From Sipunculus nudus (Eukaryota > Annelida > Sipuncula > Golfingiida > Sipunculidae), in contig CM049317.1 in the NCBI GenBank assembly GCA_026874595.1, positions 10,512,382 to 10,576,381 of the forward strand: a DNA stretch of 64,000 nt. Reading direction: 5' to 3'. Below the pieces are notes generated by a model. That model had not been told where the DNA came from. It saw only the letters and a list, made by a program, of their open reading frames with translations, and did no database searches. Positions 23,366 to 35,900 of this stretch are shown in pieces. A program made the position numbers and the translations under genes. The stretch's first letter is position 1; the number at the start of each line of letters is the position of its first letter.

Positions 23366-24600
23366 CGATATGTTTCCTTGCGCAAAATAAACATGATAGT
23401 TAATGCTTAGGACCAAGCCGGCGCTTTGGCCAAAAGCTTTATAAATGAAGTCGGGCCATCTTAATTGTGAAACGCATGCATTGCCAAGGAGTTACGTGCA
23501 ATCTAATTGGTGCAAAATTATGCAAGAGCGGATTCTCCAGTCTGAAGTCAACAGTTGTTGGTGCATCGGTTATACTTGTTTACGAACAGCCTGTGGATAA
23601 ACAAACCTATGCATCCATCATAGATGCATTATAACAATTTTTCTTGAAAGCAATAACTACAGTTCAAGTTCACTAATATGAGGAAGCCTAAAATCATATA
23701 AATTCTACTGAAAAGTCAGGTGATTAGCAGGCGTTAAAAAAAAAAAAAAATCCTTGGATTCGGAAGTCCTATATGTATTAGGACATATGTTCTTAAAATT
23801 GACTAAACATTGCTATAAATATTCTGTATACACTTACCAAATTAGCTGATGTATTCACGTTTTATACTATGGCCTGGGGTTTACAACTGCGAACCCTTTG
23901 ATTTTACGTATACTTAGGCAATTAGCCGAAGGACGTGATAACATATGAATAACTATGTTTTCAGTTATTATTTTTTTATTTTGTTGAAGAAATAAACAAC
24001 TTGTTTTCAGTTGACAGGCTGGCAATCCACTTCTTATTGCTGAAAAAAAAGGAAAGAAACCATTTAAATATATATGCATATAAAATATTTTTGTTTATTT
24101 ATTTATTTTAGCGTGAAATGTGGTTCTGAAAGCAATTGCTCCGAAATAAGGTTTGGTGACCATAGTGGATTAGAAAAACATGATGGAATAAATAAATGAG
24201 TGAGAGAATACGTGTTCCTATTCTACTGTGTATTGATGTGTTGTAAGATATGTACGCACACACACAATAAATTGACCACGGCCCTGGAATTTACCGCGGG
24301 ATTGATCGAATTACAATTCTGATCTCCACAGTTCGACATGGTTTATTTTTTTAATCACAACAGGTCCGTTCCCCCCTCCTCCCCCCCCCCCTTCCACCTG
24401 TTTTTTTTTCGCGATTATTATAATTATTTTTTTTTGCAAGTCCACAAACGCCAGAACTGTTTTCCAGGGCAGTAGGAGGAAATGAGTAATTAACTCTTTT
24501 GGAATTAATAAACTACGTTATGTCATTTTCCTATGAACAATTTAAAATCAAAGATGATTAACGAGACTATTCTATAGCGACATCCTGCCACTAATCTATG
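23366..24600. other. Intergenic DNA, no gene seen
   Basis: AT-rich, with a poly-A run near 23735 and a poly-C/T tract near 24370-24410. No coding signal. Confidence 0.5.
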
Positions 24601-24899
24601 AAATGGGCATGCCAGGGAACAGTGATGACGTCATAATATATTTTACGCACAAGAGGCATCTATAATCACTGGACCAATAATCAAGAGCAGAGTAGCGCAA
24701 TGCAGGGCGGGAACCATGCTACACGACTCATGGAGGAGACATGCCAACCATTCCGGCCCTCTGACATTAGAGACTACGACCAGCCACAGTCGCTCGAATC
24801 CCATCTGTGGTTGTGTTTTTATCAAGATGTGGACGAAACTGTGCACTATTTGAGTATATTGATATACCTTACGTAGTCTGTACAGAAATAGCATGTATC

Positions 24900-25575
24900 G
24901 CGTTAGAGGTGTAGAACATAGATATCAGAAACAGGTGTACAATATTTTGATGAATTTGTAGATATTGTTTATGCTATGGATTCAATGTTGTTGAGGATGA
25001 AGCTCACTTTATGCAAGAGTGTAAATTATATCACGATTTGAGGTTAAAATATATTAGACAAGACTTGCATTGTCCAAGTGAACAAAATTTTATAAAATTG
25101 TTCAATTTAGATTATCCATTTAAAATGACAAAAGTTGCTGCATACGTGTTTAATTCGTTTTTGAGGAGACGAAAAATGATTGATGGTTGAATTATGTATT
25201 TTACTATATCGGTACTGTATCGGTACTCACTGATGACAGCAAAATAGATTCATTGTGTACTTAGATGTGCAATAATGTTACATGTGTTTATGGCACGATT
25301 TATTAGTCATTATAAGACTGTTACTTTACATTATATTTTTGTAATTGTTGAACTGACTCTTTATTGAAGTGTAATTATGTTTATACTCGCAGATGATGGC
25401 AAAACAGATTTATAGTGTATGTAGGTATGCAGTTCTGTTACTTGTGTAAATGGCAGGAAATATAAGACTGCTACCTTCCATTGGATTGATGTACTTGTTT
25501 AAATTGAATATTTATTGAAATGTTTGGAACTTTGGGCCTGAGGCCTTTTTCCTGAATAAACTTCTGTTCTGTTCC
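24900..25575 (+). mobile_element. 3' end of a non-LTR retrotransposon (LINE)
   Basis: One frame reads CRYCLCYGFNVVEDEAHFMQ, then ECKLYHDLRLKYIR...FIKLFNLDYPFKMTKVA...RRRKMIDG and a stop at about 25190. This is the typical C-terminal tail of many animal LINE ORF2 proteins (pattern C..C....VEDE.HF...C..Y..LR...). An in-frame stop lies upstream of it, so the copy is 5'-truncated or decayed. A 3' UTR follows to TTTTTCCTGAATAAACTTCT with an AATAAA near 25554. It lies between the convergent ACADL and lectin genes. Confidence 0.7.
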
Positions 25576-26385
25576 GTAATATACTCCGTTTCTACCCATA
25601 TCCCCCTAAGTAGGGATTCGAATGACTGTGAACCAGCTTACTGGCTGTCAGATCAAGTAAGCTTACCAGCCCAGTTATCAGTCGGGTTAGGACGTAAAGT
25701 GAATACTATTTATAGCATATGCAGGTATGGTACCAAATATTTCTCATTCTAATTTTTTGTCGTGTTTGTCTTAATTATGTGGTTATAATCGCAAAAAAAT
25801 GGACCCGGGTTGGAGAACATTCCTTTGGACCATCGGTCACTAAAAGCCAGCCACGCACACAGAGGAATAAACTGCACAACATATTGTGCCCCATGCACAT
25901 TTCTTGACACTATTGCTTAACATACTCCTTGAAACGCAACCAACACAAAAATGCAACAGTTTTCCTGAAACAACCCAGTGTTTCCTTTGTCCGTCCCAAG
26001 AATCCCCCACCCATTTTTAAGCAACACTTTTAGAATGTTGGCGGTCACTTGTGTTGTGATCTTAAATACTTCATTTCTATTGGCTCATACTTGTGTATTC
26101 TGAAACATTTTTATGGTATAAAGCTAGCATTCCATATACATGTATGTGAATGCGGTACGCATGCGTATGGGTAATGCAGATTAACACAAACGCCAGTGAT
26201 TCCATCAATACGTATGCAGTAAATATGCAAGTATACAGCTGCATTAGTAGAGAAGTCATCTGCTAGAGGAATTTCCTATCACTGACGTCAGACTTTGGAA
26301 TTTCCCTGTCCGCTGCTGTCCCTGGGCTGCTAATGTTGGGTTGGTGGCTGATATTTATCATTAAAACATATACTTGTTAGTTTGT

Positions 26386-26388
<3 letters not shown>
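25576..26388. other. Intergenic DNA with a possible tRNA-like SINE trace
   Basis: A box B-like ATTCGAATCCCTAC (minus strand, near 25608-25622) and GCTGGTAAGCTTACTTG upstream of it hint at a SINE piece. Nothing else is seen. Confidence 0.3.

Positions 26389-26432
<44 letters not shown>
26389..26432. repeat. (TA)n microsatellite
   Basis: About 22 TA units, downstream of the lectin gene stop. Confidence 0.96.
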
Positions 26433-26435
<3 letters not shown>

Positions 26436-26641
26436 GAATTTTTAAAATATGCTATGTAAAGAGGACATTTTTTCAACTTAGGCTTAGCTCTTAAGGCTAA
26501 CGGTTTTCATTATTGCTTAAGCGCGGAGACAATGGCTGGGCGAACTTGAAAAAACGCAGAGCAAGGACTTTGGATCTGGGATCTGATAATGTTTTATGTA
26601 TGGTATCGTCTTCGTATCGTATCCTGTGTGTCAATATATCG

Positions 26642-26901
26642 TTAAAACCTTTGTATGTATGTACTCACAGCTTCACACAGGGACTGTCCAAACCACCAGT
26701 CCTGTACGTCATCAAATTTGTATCCCTCGTCCTTCCAAAGCTGAATGACAGTTCCGCTTGGCGGGGTTTCCTTTCCAGCGTCACCGAAGTCCTTCTTAGG
26801 CTCACCAGGAGCCCAGTTTGTCCATTCCACCGCTTTGTTGTTCGTCCTCCAGTACCACCGACTACCGTCAGAGGCGCCACTGGTCAACAGATCGCCAGCA
26901 T
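26642..26901 (-). CDS. Lectin gene exon 39, second half of C-type lectin domain and stop
   Basis: WRTNNKAVEWTNWAPGEPKK...VIQLWKDEGYKFDDVQDWWF, GQSLCEA and then VSTYIQRF and TAA. A perfect gtgagt follows GAAGCT (donor at 26668), so splicing to a further exon is possible. It would be phase 0, unlike every other junction, and no downstream exon is seen. The stop is therefore preferred. The canonical second Cys pair of the fold is absent. Confidence 0.75.
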
Positions 26902-29900
26902 CTGTAATTGACCAATCAGACAGATTAGTTTCCTATCGGATCACTGCGTTTACTGCAGTCGGCTTATGCCGCCGAGCTTGCAATGCTAACTCATTTATCC
27001 GTATTATTTTTTATATCTTGCTTAAAAATAAAATTGGTGATTATACAAACATTCATATATGCATCTTAGTTTGTTTTATCTATGATTTATCAGCTATAAT
27101 CTGTTCCACGGTGGGGTGGCCATTGAAAATTGGCGATTATTCTCTTTAACTTAAATAGTATCACACAATTGACAGTTAAGATGATAAGGTGTTCAAATGC
27201 CTAATATGAGATGTAAACCACCTAACAAAACCCAGCATAAATATTCTGTAACCTTTTGATTCTGTTTAATATTTAAGCCAAGTGACATGGCCTCTGTCAT
27301 GGGTTAATAGCCTCACCTCGACAATTACACTTTTTAGAATATTTATGACATTCAACCACCAATCAGTAGCTTTTAAATGTAGTTGTTTAAGCACGTGACA
27401 ACCAATCAGTAGCTTTTAAATGTAGTTGTTTAAGCACGTGACCAGTGACCTTGGCCTCAATCAGACTGGTTGAGATGTTGTAAAAAATATATAATATATA
27501 AAATATTTTCATATATTGATTTTAATGAATTACTAAATTTTTTACAAGGTATGGTTTACTTTCATTTTAGTTAATTAGACCTATGCATTATTCCTCTTTC
27601 CAGTCCATCTTGAGTCCATTATAAGGAAAGCTTTGTCACAAGCTAAACAAACTATAAAGTTAATTATAAAGTATTAACAGAATATTACAAAAAAAGACTC
27701 TAAATATATCCAAGTTTTAGCTCTGCATTGGGAGCTGAATGTAGTAAAAACATGCGAAAACTTACCATAACTGTGAGATAATGATTAGTATTTTTATGAT
27801 AATTCTTTTTAGTAAGGAGATTTTATTTGACTAGGACAAGGACTCGGTTGCCAGAGGACTCGGACTCTAAGACGGTCGATTAGAACTCAAACCTCAAGGA
27901 CTCCGGCTTTCACTTGGACTCGTACTCGGACAGTGTGGACTTGACAACATCACTGATATATGATCAGTTTAACTTCGACCATTTTGGTGACTTCTGGATT
28001 CGTCCTTGGAATACTATGAATGATGAAAGAATGGAACCTTGCTAAAAAAAATCGGCCGAGTCTTTTCGGTTCGGTAATTACATTGACCGATTTCAATTTT
28101 TCCCGCTGGGCCAGAAATTATTTTGACATATCCAAAGATTTTTGCAGCTAATGATTTTGCCGATTTTTTTAACGGCAGATTGAAAACGGGTAAATTGATA
28201 AGTGACCCACAGGCGATGAAGCTCAGTTATTCTTACCGGTCTGTGTTTTCAACCAATTGTAGATGTGAAGTCGCTCGTTCTCGTTCTCCACTCTCGCGAG
28301 ATAAGCTCCCTTCTTGTTGCACTCTGCCATGGCGGTTGTCTGGTTGTAATAATCCGCGATGAAATAGTAACACTTGGAGCCCAACACTTCCCAACTAGGA
28401 TCTGGGCAGGTAATGGCTTAAAAAAAGTATAAATCGTCTGAAACTTCAAAGGAAAGTAAACCTCTATGCAATTTATTCATAGGCTTTCCTCAGAGTGTGA
28501 CCAAGGGCGGGCAGAGAAAATTAGAAGGGGGGGGGGGGGGGAGATCATATAGCGAGGCCCCGAAGAGCCAAGAGGATGTCGCCAATATTCCCCGATACGC
28601 CATAAGCATGGTGCAGAAATTGTTTAAGATTTTTACTGTAAACTTGCAATATGGGATATTATTTTAAATTAAGCTTGTCCTGTATATTAATTGTAAAGAT
28701 TTTTACAAGCATATTAAATAATTCATACAATAAAGGAAATACATGCACTCTGTGTACTTTACTGTATGGTGAGATCGCGAAAATCGATCCCTCGCGAAAC
28801 ACTGATAAAAAATGGAAATCGCGAATGTTAAGACTATAATAAAATAAGATACCCACCTTGATCACACCTTGCTCCTTTGAAACCATCCGCACAACCATTT
28901 GAGCATGCGCCGTCCTCGTGATTACAAGTTCCACCCACGCAGTTTGAGTTACAGTTACTGTTACAATTGTCACCCCACTTGCCACTGGGACATTCTGTAT
29001 AATTAAGTACATGTGCAAATAAGTCACGTGACTAAGTTTTATTAAGGGACAAAAGACATGTCAGCATTGTTGCCTAAAATAAAGTGCTTCGATTTCGTTT
29101 TAAAAAAGATTTTGAATCATATAAAACTAGAGTCAATAATAGGAATATATACTTAAATTTATTTTTATTAATTTTTATTGCATTATCTTTTATTTTTATT
29201 GATATGAAATACAATAAATAAAAGAAAACCCTAAATATATATTATAATATTGCGCGGGTAACAAAATGAGTTCTATCTGTAGCCTGAATTTACGAAGTGG
29301 TTATCCATATAAAACAAATATCATTTTCACACCGGCTCAACCACTACCCTAATAGTACTCAGTTAAGGCGGTAGGCGGCAGAGGTGTAGTTATACGCTTT
29401 GAACAATACCAACAAACACACACATGTTTGCGTGTGTATATTTCTTACTCACGTGTTTCACACGTATCGCCAGTGTAACCAGGGTTACATCCATTGTTAC
29501 ATTTTCCGTCGGCGCCGTTACATGTGCCGCTCTTGCAGTTGGTTGGACAGTTGCTGCCGCAGTTAGCGCCCCATTTTCCAGCAGCACAAGCTAAAAGCAA
29601 ATAAACAGCAATACCATATTAAAAAAAATCATCAGAAGTGTGACATAAATATAGGGACGGATCTCCAACTTTCTCCTAGCCACTCCGCTTTAAATTTTTT
29701 AAAAGTACACCTTTATTTACGATATTAGCCAGGCCTGAGTTCAAAAGTTTGTATCCATTTGCATATGAAAATGTTGAATTTGCATTTAAATGTAGAGCTA
29801 CCAGAAAACATGCATTTTCATTAAAATACAGAGCTGAAAGCTTTAGATTTTTTAAATTTATATGTAATTCTATAGCACTGTTTAAGGAATCAAAAATGAA

Positions 29901-32900
29901 GAAAAAGGCCGCACCAGAAGTCTGATGTTCCGAGTAAAAGCTATACAAGTGGAATGAGCATGATGCCTGCGAAATAAAGTGTACGCAGAGTCTTAGCGCA
30001 TATATGTACGGAGTTGTTGCTTGATTAAGCAAGGTATCGGAAAGCGTAGCTGTCAGAACCTTGTTAATAAGAATATGGTCCAAAGTTACACAAACCAAGA
30101 AGATTACACACTGGAGAAACAACTGTCAGAAGCCTCGAGCGTGCGCTCATTGCAATTAAGACCTGATAGCCCCATTAACTCTATTGTGCGCCTATTGTGC
30201 CGCGGTGTCAGGCGCAGCGAGTCTGCTTGATGTTACTTACGGGGTCCGCTGTAGCTCGCTGAAGTGGAGAGCGATATATCCAGTAACTGAGCGGTAAATC
30301 ACTGGAATTACATTGACCAGAATTATGAAAGCGCAAATGGTTTGTTTTGTCAAAAATTATGAGTTACAAATACATCTAGAGAGGTCTCGTGTAGAGGAAT
30401 CACTGGATCGATTTTGGGATAGATGCGGTCACTCTGCATCAACTTCTGCCGTGATTCATGATGGACGACTGGTAAAAGTAAACCTTACTTTCCCTGAATA
30501 ACTTCGGAATAATAAAAATTTACATCAGTTCCCACACTTCTGACATATATCAATAATTAACCTTGTATTATAGTAAATATTTTGACGTTTATGAACGGAT
30601 AACTTTCATTTTGATAGATAGTGAGCCATCGCCCGCTCTGTCACTGATGGCGTTGTTCCTTATTATCGCCCATGTTTACCGCAGCCGGGAATAAACGAGT
30701 TGTTCCGAAGTCACGCCGAAGGGGGTCTCTCGCGCTGTATCAAATAGCGCCGGGCTTGTCAGCGGCATCTCTGGGTGCCTTTGAGCAGCCAGTTTTATGA
30801 CCCCCGTCAGCAACATTCGACACGGCCAGACTCTCACTTGATACTCCATTCTGTAATTTCCTTGCACAAGCCAATACATTCAAAGTTACACCTACGGGCA
30901 CATTTGGAGCCAGAGTAACCATCCAGGCATCCACTGGAGCACGTGCCGTCTACATGGTTACAGTTGGCTCCGCCGCCCGTGCAGCCACCACATGTACTGG
31001 CGCAGTCCTGGCCATATTTACCGTCAGCGCACTCTGGAGGCGACAAACAAAACCAAATATAAAACAGAATTTTTAGTATACATGTATATGCAAATTACAG
31101 TTAAAACTGGGAAAAAATAAACCTGTCAGGGTTGAATGAAGGCGCGGTCACGCCGACATGAAACGGTAACGTTTAGAGCACAATAGCTCTTTTTTTACCA
31201 CGTCACAATCCTCCAAATATGGTTAGATTATATATCATTATATTCAATATAATAAATTTTCAAAATATGAATAACATTTGTCCCTGTATTTGCACTCGAC
31301 ATCTTTTATCATACTTGCGTTTTATAATTGTTATTGGTATTTGCATTTACATCTTATTTATTTTAAACATTCACACGCGTTGAACCACATTTAAATCCAT
31401 CTTTGTTACACAGCATATAATATATAGTATCAAATTTTGTGATAGGATTGAAGTTTTGGAGAATAATTAGAAAATTCTATTGGCCAAGGCAGAGTACAAT
31501 AAACCACATACCGGTGTCACAGTTGGTGCCCTTGTAGCCTGGAGCACACTTGCCAGGACAAGCGCCGGTACTAATGTCACAGGAGGCGCCACTGGCGCAA
31601 TTCCCGCAGTTGTTGGCGCATCCAGCTCCCCATTTACCAGCAGGGCAGCTTGCAGCTTAAAAAAAATTAATAAATTATAATTTATTTCGGTATTCCTGAA
31701 TATAATATATCTTTATGGTTTTAATATAACGGTATAAGCCTATAAAATATAACATTACTGAAATTTTAACATCATTTTTACAATAATAGTGAAATCGCCG
31801 CATTTTTTTCCTCTCTGTGGAACTGATATGGCACTATTACACGAGCATGCGCACTGCGGGGAACTGTCGTCTGCTGTGTTTAAGTGTGCTGAGCCAGCAT
31901 TGCATGTTCATTTAATGAAACAAGATATACACCAGAGACTCTTGCAGGAATTTCACCAAGCTTTCTTTACTTTTATTATTAGATATAGAAAATTAATATT
32001 TTCTTTTGTGTAGATGCGTCTTACACTTAGTTTCAATTGTTGCCAAAAGATGTCGCTTTAGTGTTTTTGTGGTAAGAACGGTATAGAATAAGTAATATTT
32101 TGCAAGCATGAGCTTGGGAATGTAAACAGAAGGTGTTTCCTTGAAATGAAACACATTTTCATTTTAATGTTTGACACATAAGACAAGTAGTTCCGGCCGT
32201 CACACATTGCCAAAACAGTTTTTTTTAAAGTAGAAACGACCTCTGGCGGAAGGGTGGAGAAAAGGATTATTGGAAACATAAGTTTTGTATTACCGGCTTT
32301 TACTACAGGTACCATGGGAAATACTCAGCATAGGTAAACAAGAATGATAAATTTGTATATGTCATATCTGAGATAATACAAAAATTGATTACTGTCGCAT
32401 TTGTCTCCTGAGAAGGTTCCGGTGCAACCACCAGGCGGACAGAGGCCATCGATTGGGCTACAATCACCCCCTGCGCATGCGCCGCAGGTCTGGCTACATC
32501 CGACGCCCCATGTTCCACCAGGGCAAACTAAAAATTAAAAAATATGAACAGGATGTAAAATTTTGAAATTCTCAATATGAACAAACTGCACAATCTATAG
32601 ACTATCAATTTCAACATACTGCGCAATATATGAATTATTAATTTGAACAGACTGCACAATCTGAATATTATCCATTTGTGGAAACTGCACAATCCGAAGA
32701 TTATCCATATGAACAGGCTGCACAATCTTAAGATTATAGATATTAACAGGCTGCATAGTCTACAGATTTTCAAAGTGAACAAGCAGTACATTTAAGATTA
32801 TCAATAATATTTAAAATGAATAATGTGAGACAAGAGTTGTATACATGCTGGTTCAGAAAAATAAGAAAATGAAGGTAGCTAGGTGTATCGATCTTGTATC

Positions 32901-35900
32901 TGGCCCCATCAAGGATATATTGTTTCCATCCGTGAGCTTGTTTATATGTTGTCTTTTTGTCTGTTTGACTACCAGCAGGATTACGCAAACAATATGGAAC
33001 CGAAAAGCTTCTGATTTTGGCGTGGATCCGCATATAAGGTGGGGGGGGGGGGGGGTGAATTACTGATGTATTGGTTTGGCGGTGGAAAAAACTCACTGTC
33101 CTTCCTGTTACAAACATTTTCATTTCTTTTATACTTGAATGAAATTAATTGAATGGATCTGGTAAATATACATTCTTTTAGTCGCCCGAAGGTAAATATG
33201 AAAATTAGGGATCATCACATTTTATGGATTAAGTTTACCTAAGAGGTTTTTGTCTGACACCAGATCAGAGTTTGAAGTTTGTGTCAAAAATTTTGATATT
33301 TATGGCTTTACCGCAAGATTTATCTGATCTATACAAATCTGACTTTAAACTACTACCGCAACAAGGCAGCATACGCGACGTGGTTCTCTGAGGGACAATA
33401 TTTAAATAGTTCATACTCGTCGTGTTTTCAGTCATTTAACAGCCACGTCAATAAAGGCATGTAATTATATTTTATAATACACATTTCAGGTATTATACAT
33501 ATTTCTTAAAGGTAACTCAAACCGTGTGGCTCATTTCAAACTTACATTGGTCACATTTGCTGCCTGTGTAACCGGCTTTGCACCCTCCGGCAGGACACTC
33601 GCCATTCGTGTTTGCGCATGCGCCTCCAGCACATTCTCCACAAGTCTGGGAGCAACCATCGCCATATTTTCCGGCGGCGCAGGCTGTAATCACAGACAGA
33701 CATTCATATTCATCAAACGTATACATTTTTTTACTTCAGATAGGTAACTTTTCACACTGCTGGTATTTTTTATAATTGTCCAATACCACTGTTGTAAACT
33801 TTATTTATTTTTTATATATTAAAAGGTAGCTCCTCCTTCACCCCTTATTTTTCATAAGGAAATTCTGGAGCACCTGGGATTGGTACCTAGAAATCCTTCC
33901 TTATATAGCTTTACTGAGGAGAAAACTATTTATAGCTTCCATTGTATAATATATATAAATATATATATATAATATACACACACTTTTTTATTAGTATGTG
34001 TAAAATCGAGGAAGACAATGTAAAAGCCGAATCGTTGAAATCTTAGCTGGATAATAAAATATTTCATAATATACTAAACAATTAACAGCAGGTTCTCTTA
34101 GCATAATGTTTTTTCAAGTATACTATAAGGCTAAGCATTTTGGTGTGCATGTATATTTTTCTTGTCAATTTTTTTTATTTTATAGAAAAAGTATATTATA
34201 ATGGTAATGCTCTTGTCAATAATTATCGTGATTTAACCAGCGCTCATACGCCACAGCAAGGAGTTTACAACTCCTTGGTCATAGTTACCTGTTTTGCAGG
34301 TGCTTCCTGTATAACCGGCTTCGCAACCAGCTGGACAGGCTCCGTTTGTGGTGGAACATGCAGCTCCGCTCTTGCAGTTTCCACAGGTGCTGGAGCAGTC
34401 AGCTCCGTAAGTACCAGCAGAACAGGCTGTTTACGTCAATAAAATATCATCAGTGACGTCATAATACATAGAATATTACGGGATCTCGAAATATTTCAAT
34501 ATCTCGAACTATTATTTCTAATATTAGTAACAAATATTTCGAGATATTTCGAAATCGATAATTCGATACACAAAAAAAATTCTATATCCTTATCAAGCCA
34601 CCGTGAATAAACGTAATTGAATCTAATAGTAAGTCATAGATCTTTTGCTGTGTACTTTTCAATTGTGCATACCTCTGCAATTATAAAAATGCTTTCCAAA
34701 AATACTTCGCCTATGGATACATTAATTCCCTACAGTTTCTAGATAATGTTTTCATAATAGAAGCGAACGGTATAATAAATTAATAAAAAAAACGAACAAA
34801 ATATATATTCCTGACATGTACCATGTCATTCCAAATAATTATTTTCCCATGGACTCTTATATTCAACTCAACGGAATATAGATAGCAATAAAACAAAATT
34901 GCGACATATATAGTTATACTTAATACTTGTTTACGACACTGACCTGTGGTACACTGAGACCCGGAGAACCCTGCAGCACAACCGGATGGACAGTTTCCGG
35001 TAGATACATCACAGGCAGCTCCGCTTTTACAGTTTCCACAAGTGCTGGCGCAGCCAACTCCCCAGGTACCAGCAGTACAGCCTGAAATAAAAAGCTGCTA
35101 TGTGTAAAAGTGTATGTACAAAGGAAAGTGACCATTAAATATAAAATGCTGAAGATATACTGTCAAATCTATATAAACAGCCAAGTTATGTATGAGAATT
35201 ATTACAGAAAATTATATAATGTTTGCAAAGTCATACTAGGTCCGATTTTTTAAAAGTATGAACTTTATATGTGTAATTGTTGAAAATCAGTTATTACTCA
35301 TATTCATAAAAAGAATATTTTTTTCCGAGTACATGTATGTGATGGGAACAAAAGTTTCAACTTTAAAACTGCATACATCCATATATAATTTATTACAATT
35401 CAACATTTCCCATTGACATCAGCACTAATTGAGGCCAAATGCACGTTTAAAATCTTACCTGTATCACACTTGGTCCCTGTATAGCCGGCTTGGCATCCTC
35501 CCGCTGGACATACTCCGTTTGTGGCACTGCAGGCACCGCCAGCACACTTGCCGCACGCGCTTGCGCAGTTAGCTCCATAGAAACCAGAAGAACAAGCTGA
35601 GAGGGAAACATATTTATAATTTTAATATTCGTGTTATAACGATTTATTAAGATTATGCCTTTTTTGGATAAACAGACTCGAACATGCAACCTATATGCAG
35701 AGGGTAAACAGAGAGGCAAAAAAGCTACTAAAAGAACTACGTTCAAAAATGTAGTAAAGCAATGGATTTAAATGTGGGTTATATACATGTGGGAAAAGTT
35801 TTCCTCTTAGATATTGAAAAATCTCTTTTGAAGATAGAATGGAATAACTCCGACATTTCCATGATTCTTTCAGTAACACCACCTCCAGACCTAGCGTCTG

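Noticed and set aside
29676-30122. 148-codon minus-strand open frame
   Set aside because: It has AT-rich composition, no family motif and no splice context linking it to neighbours.
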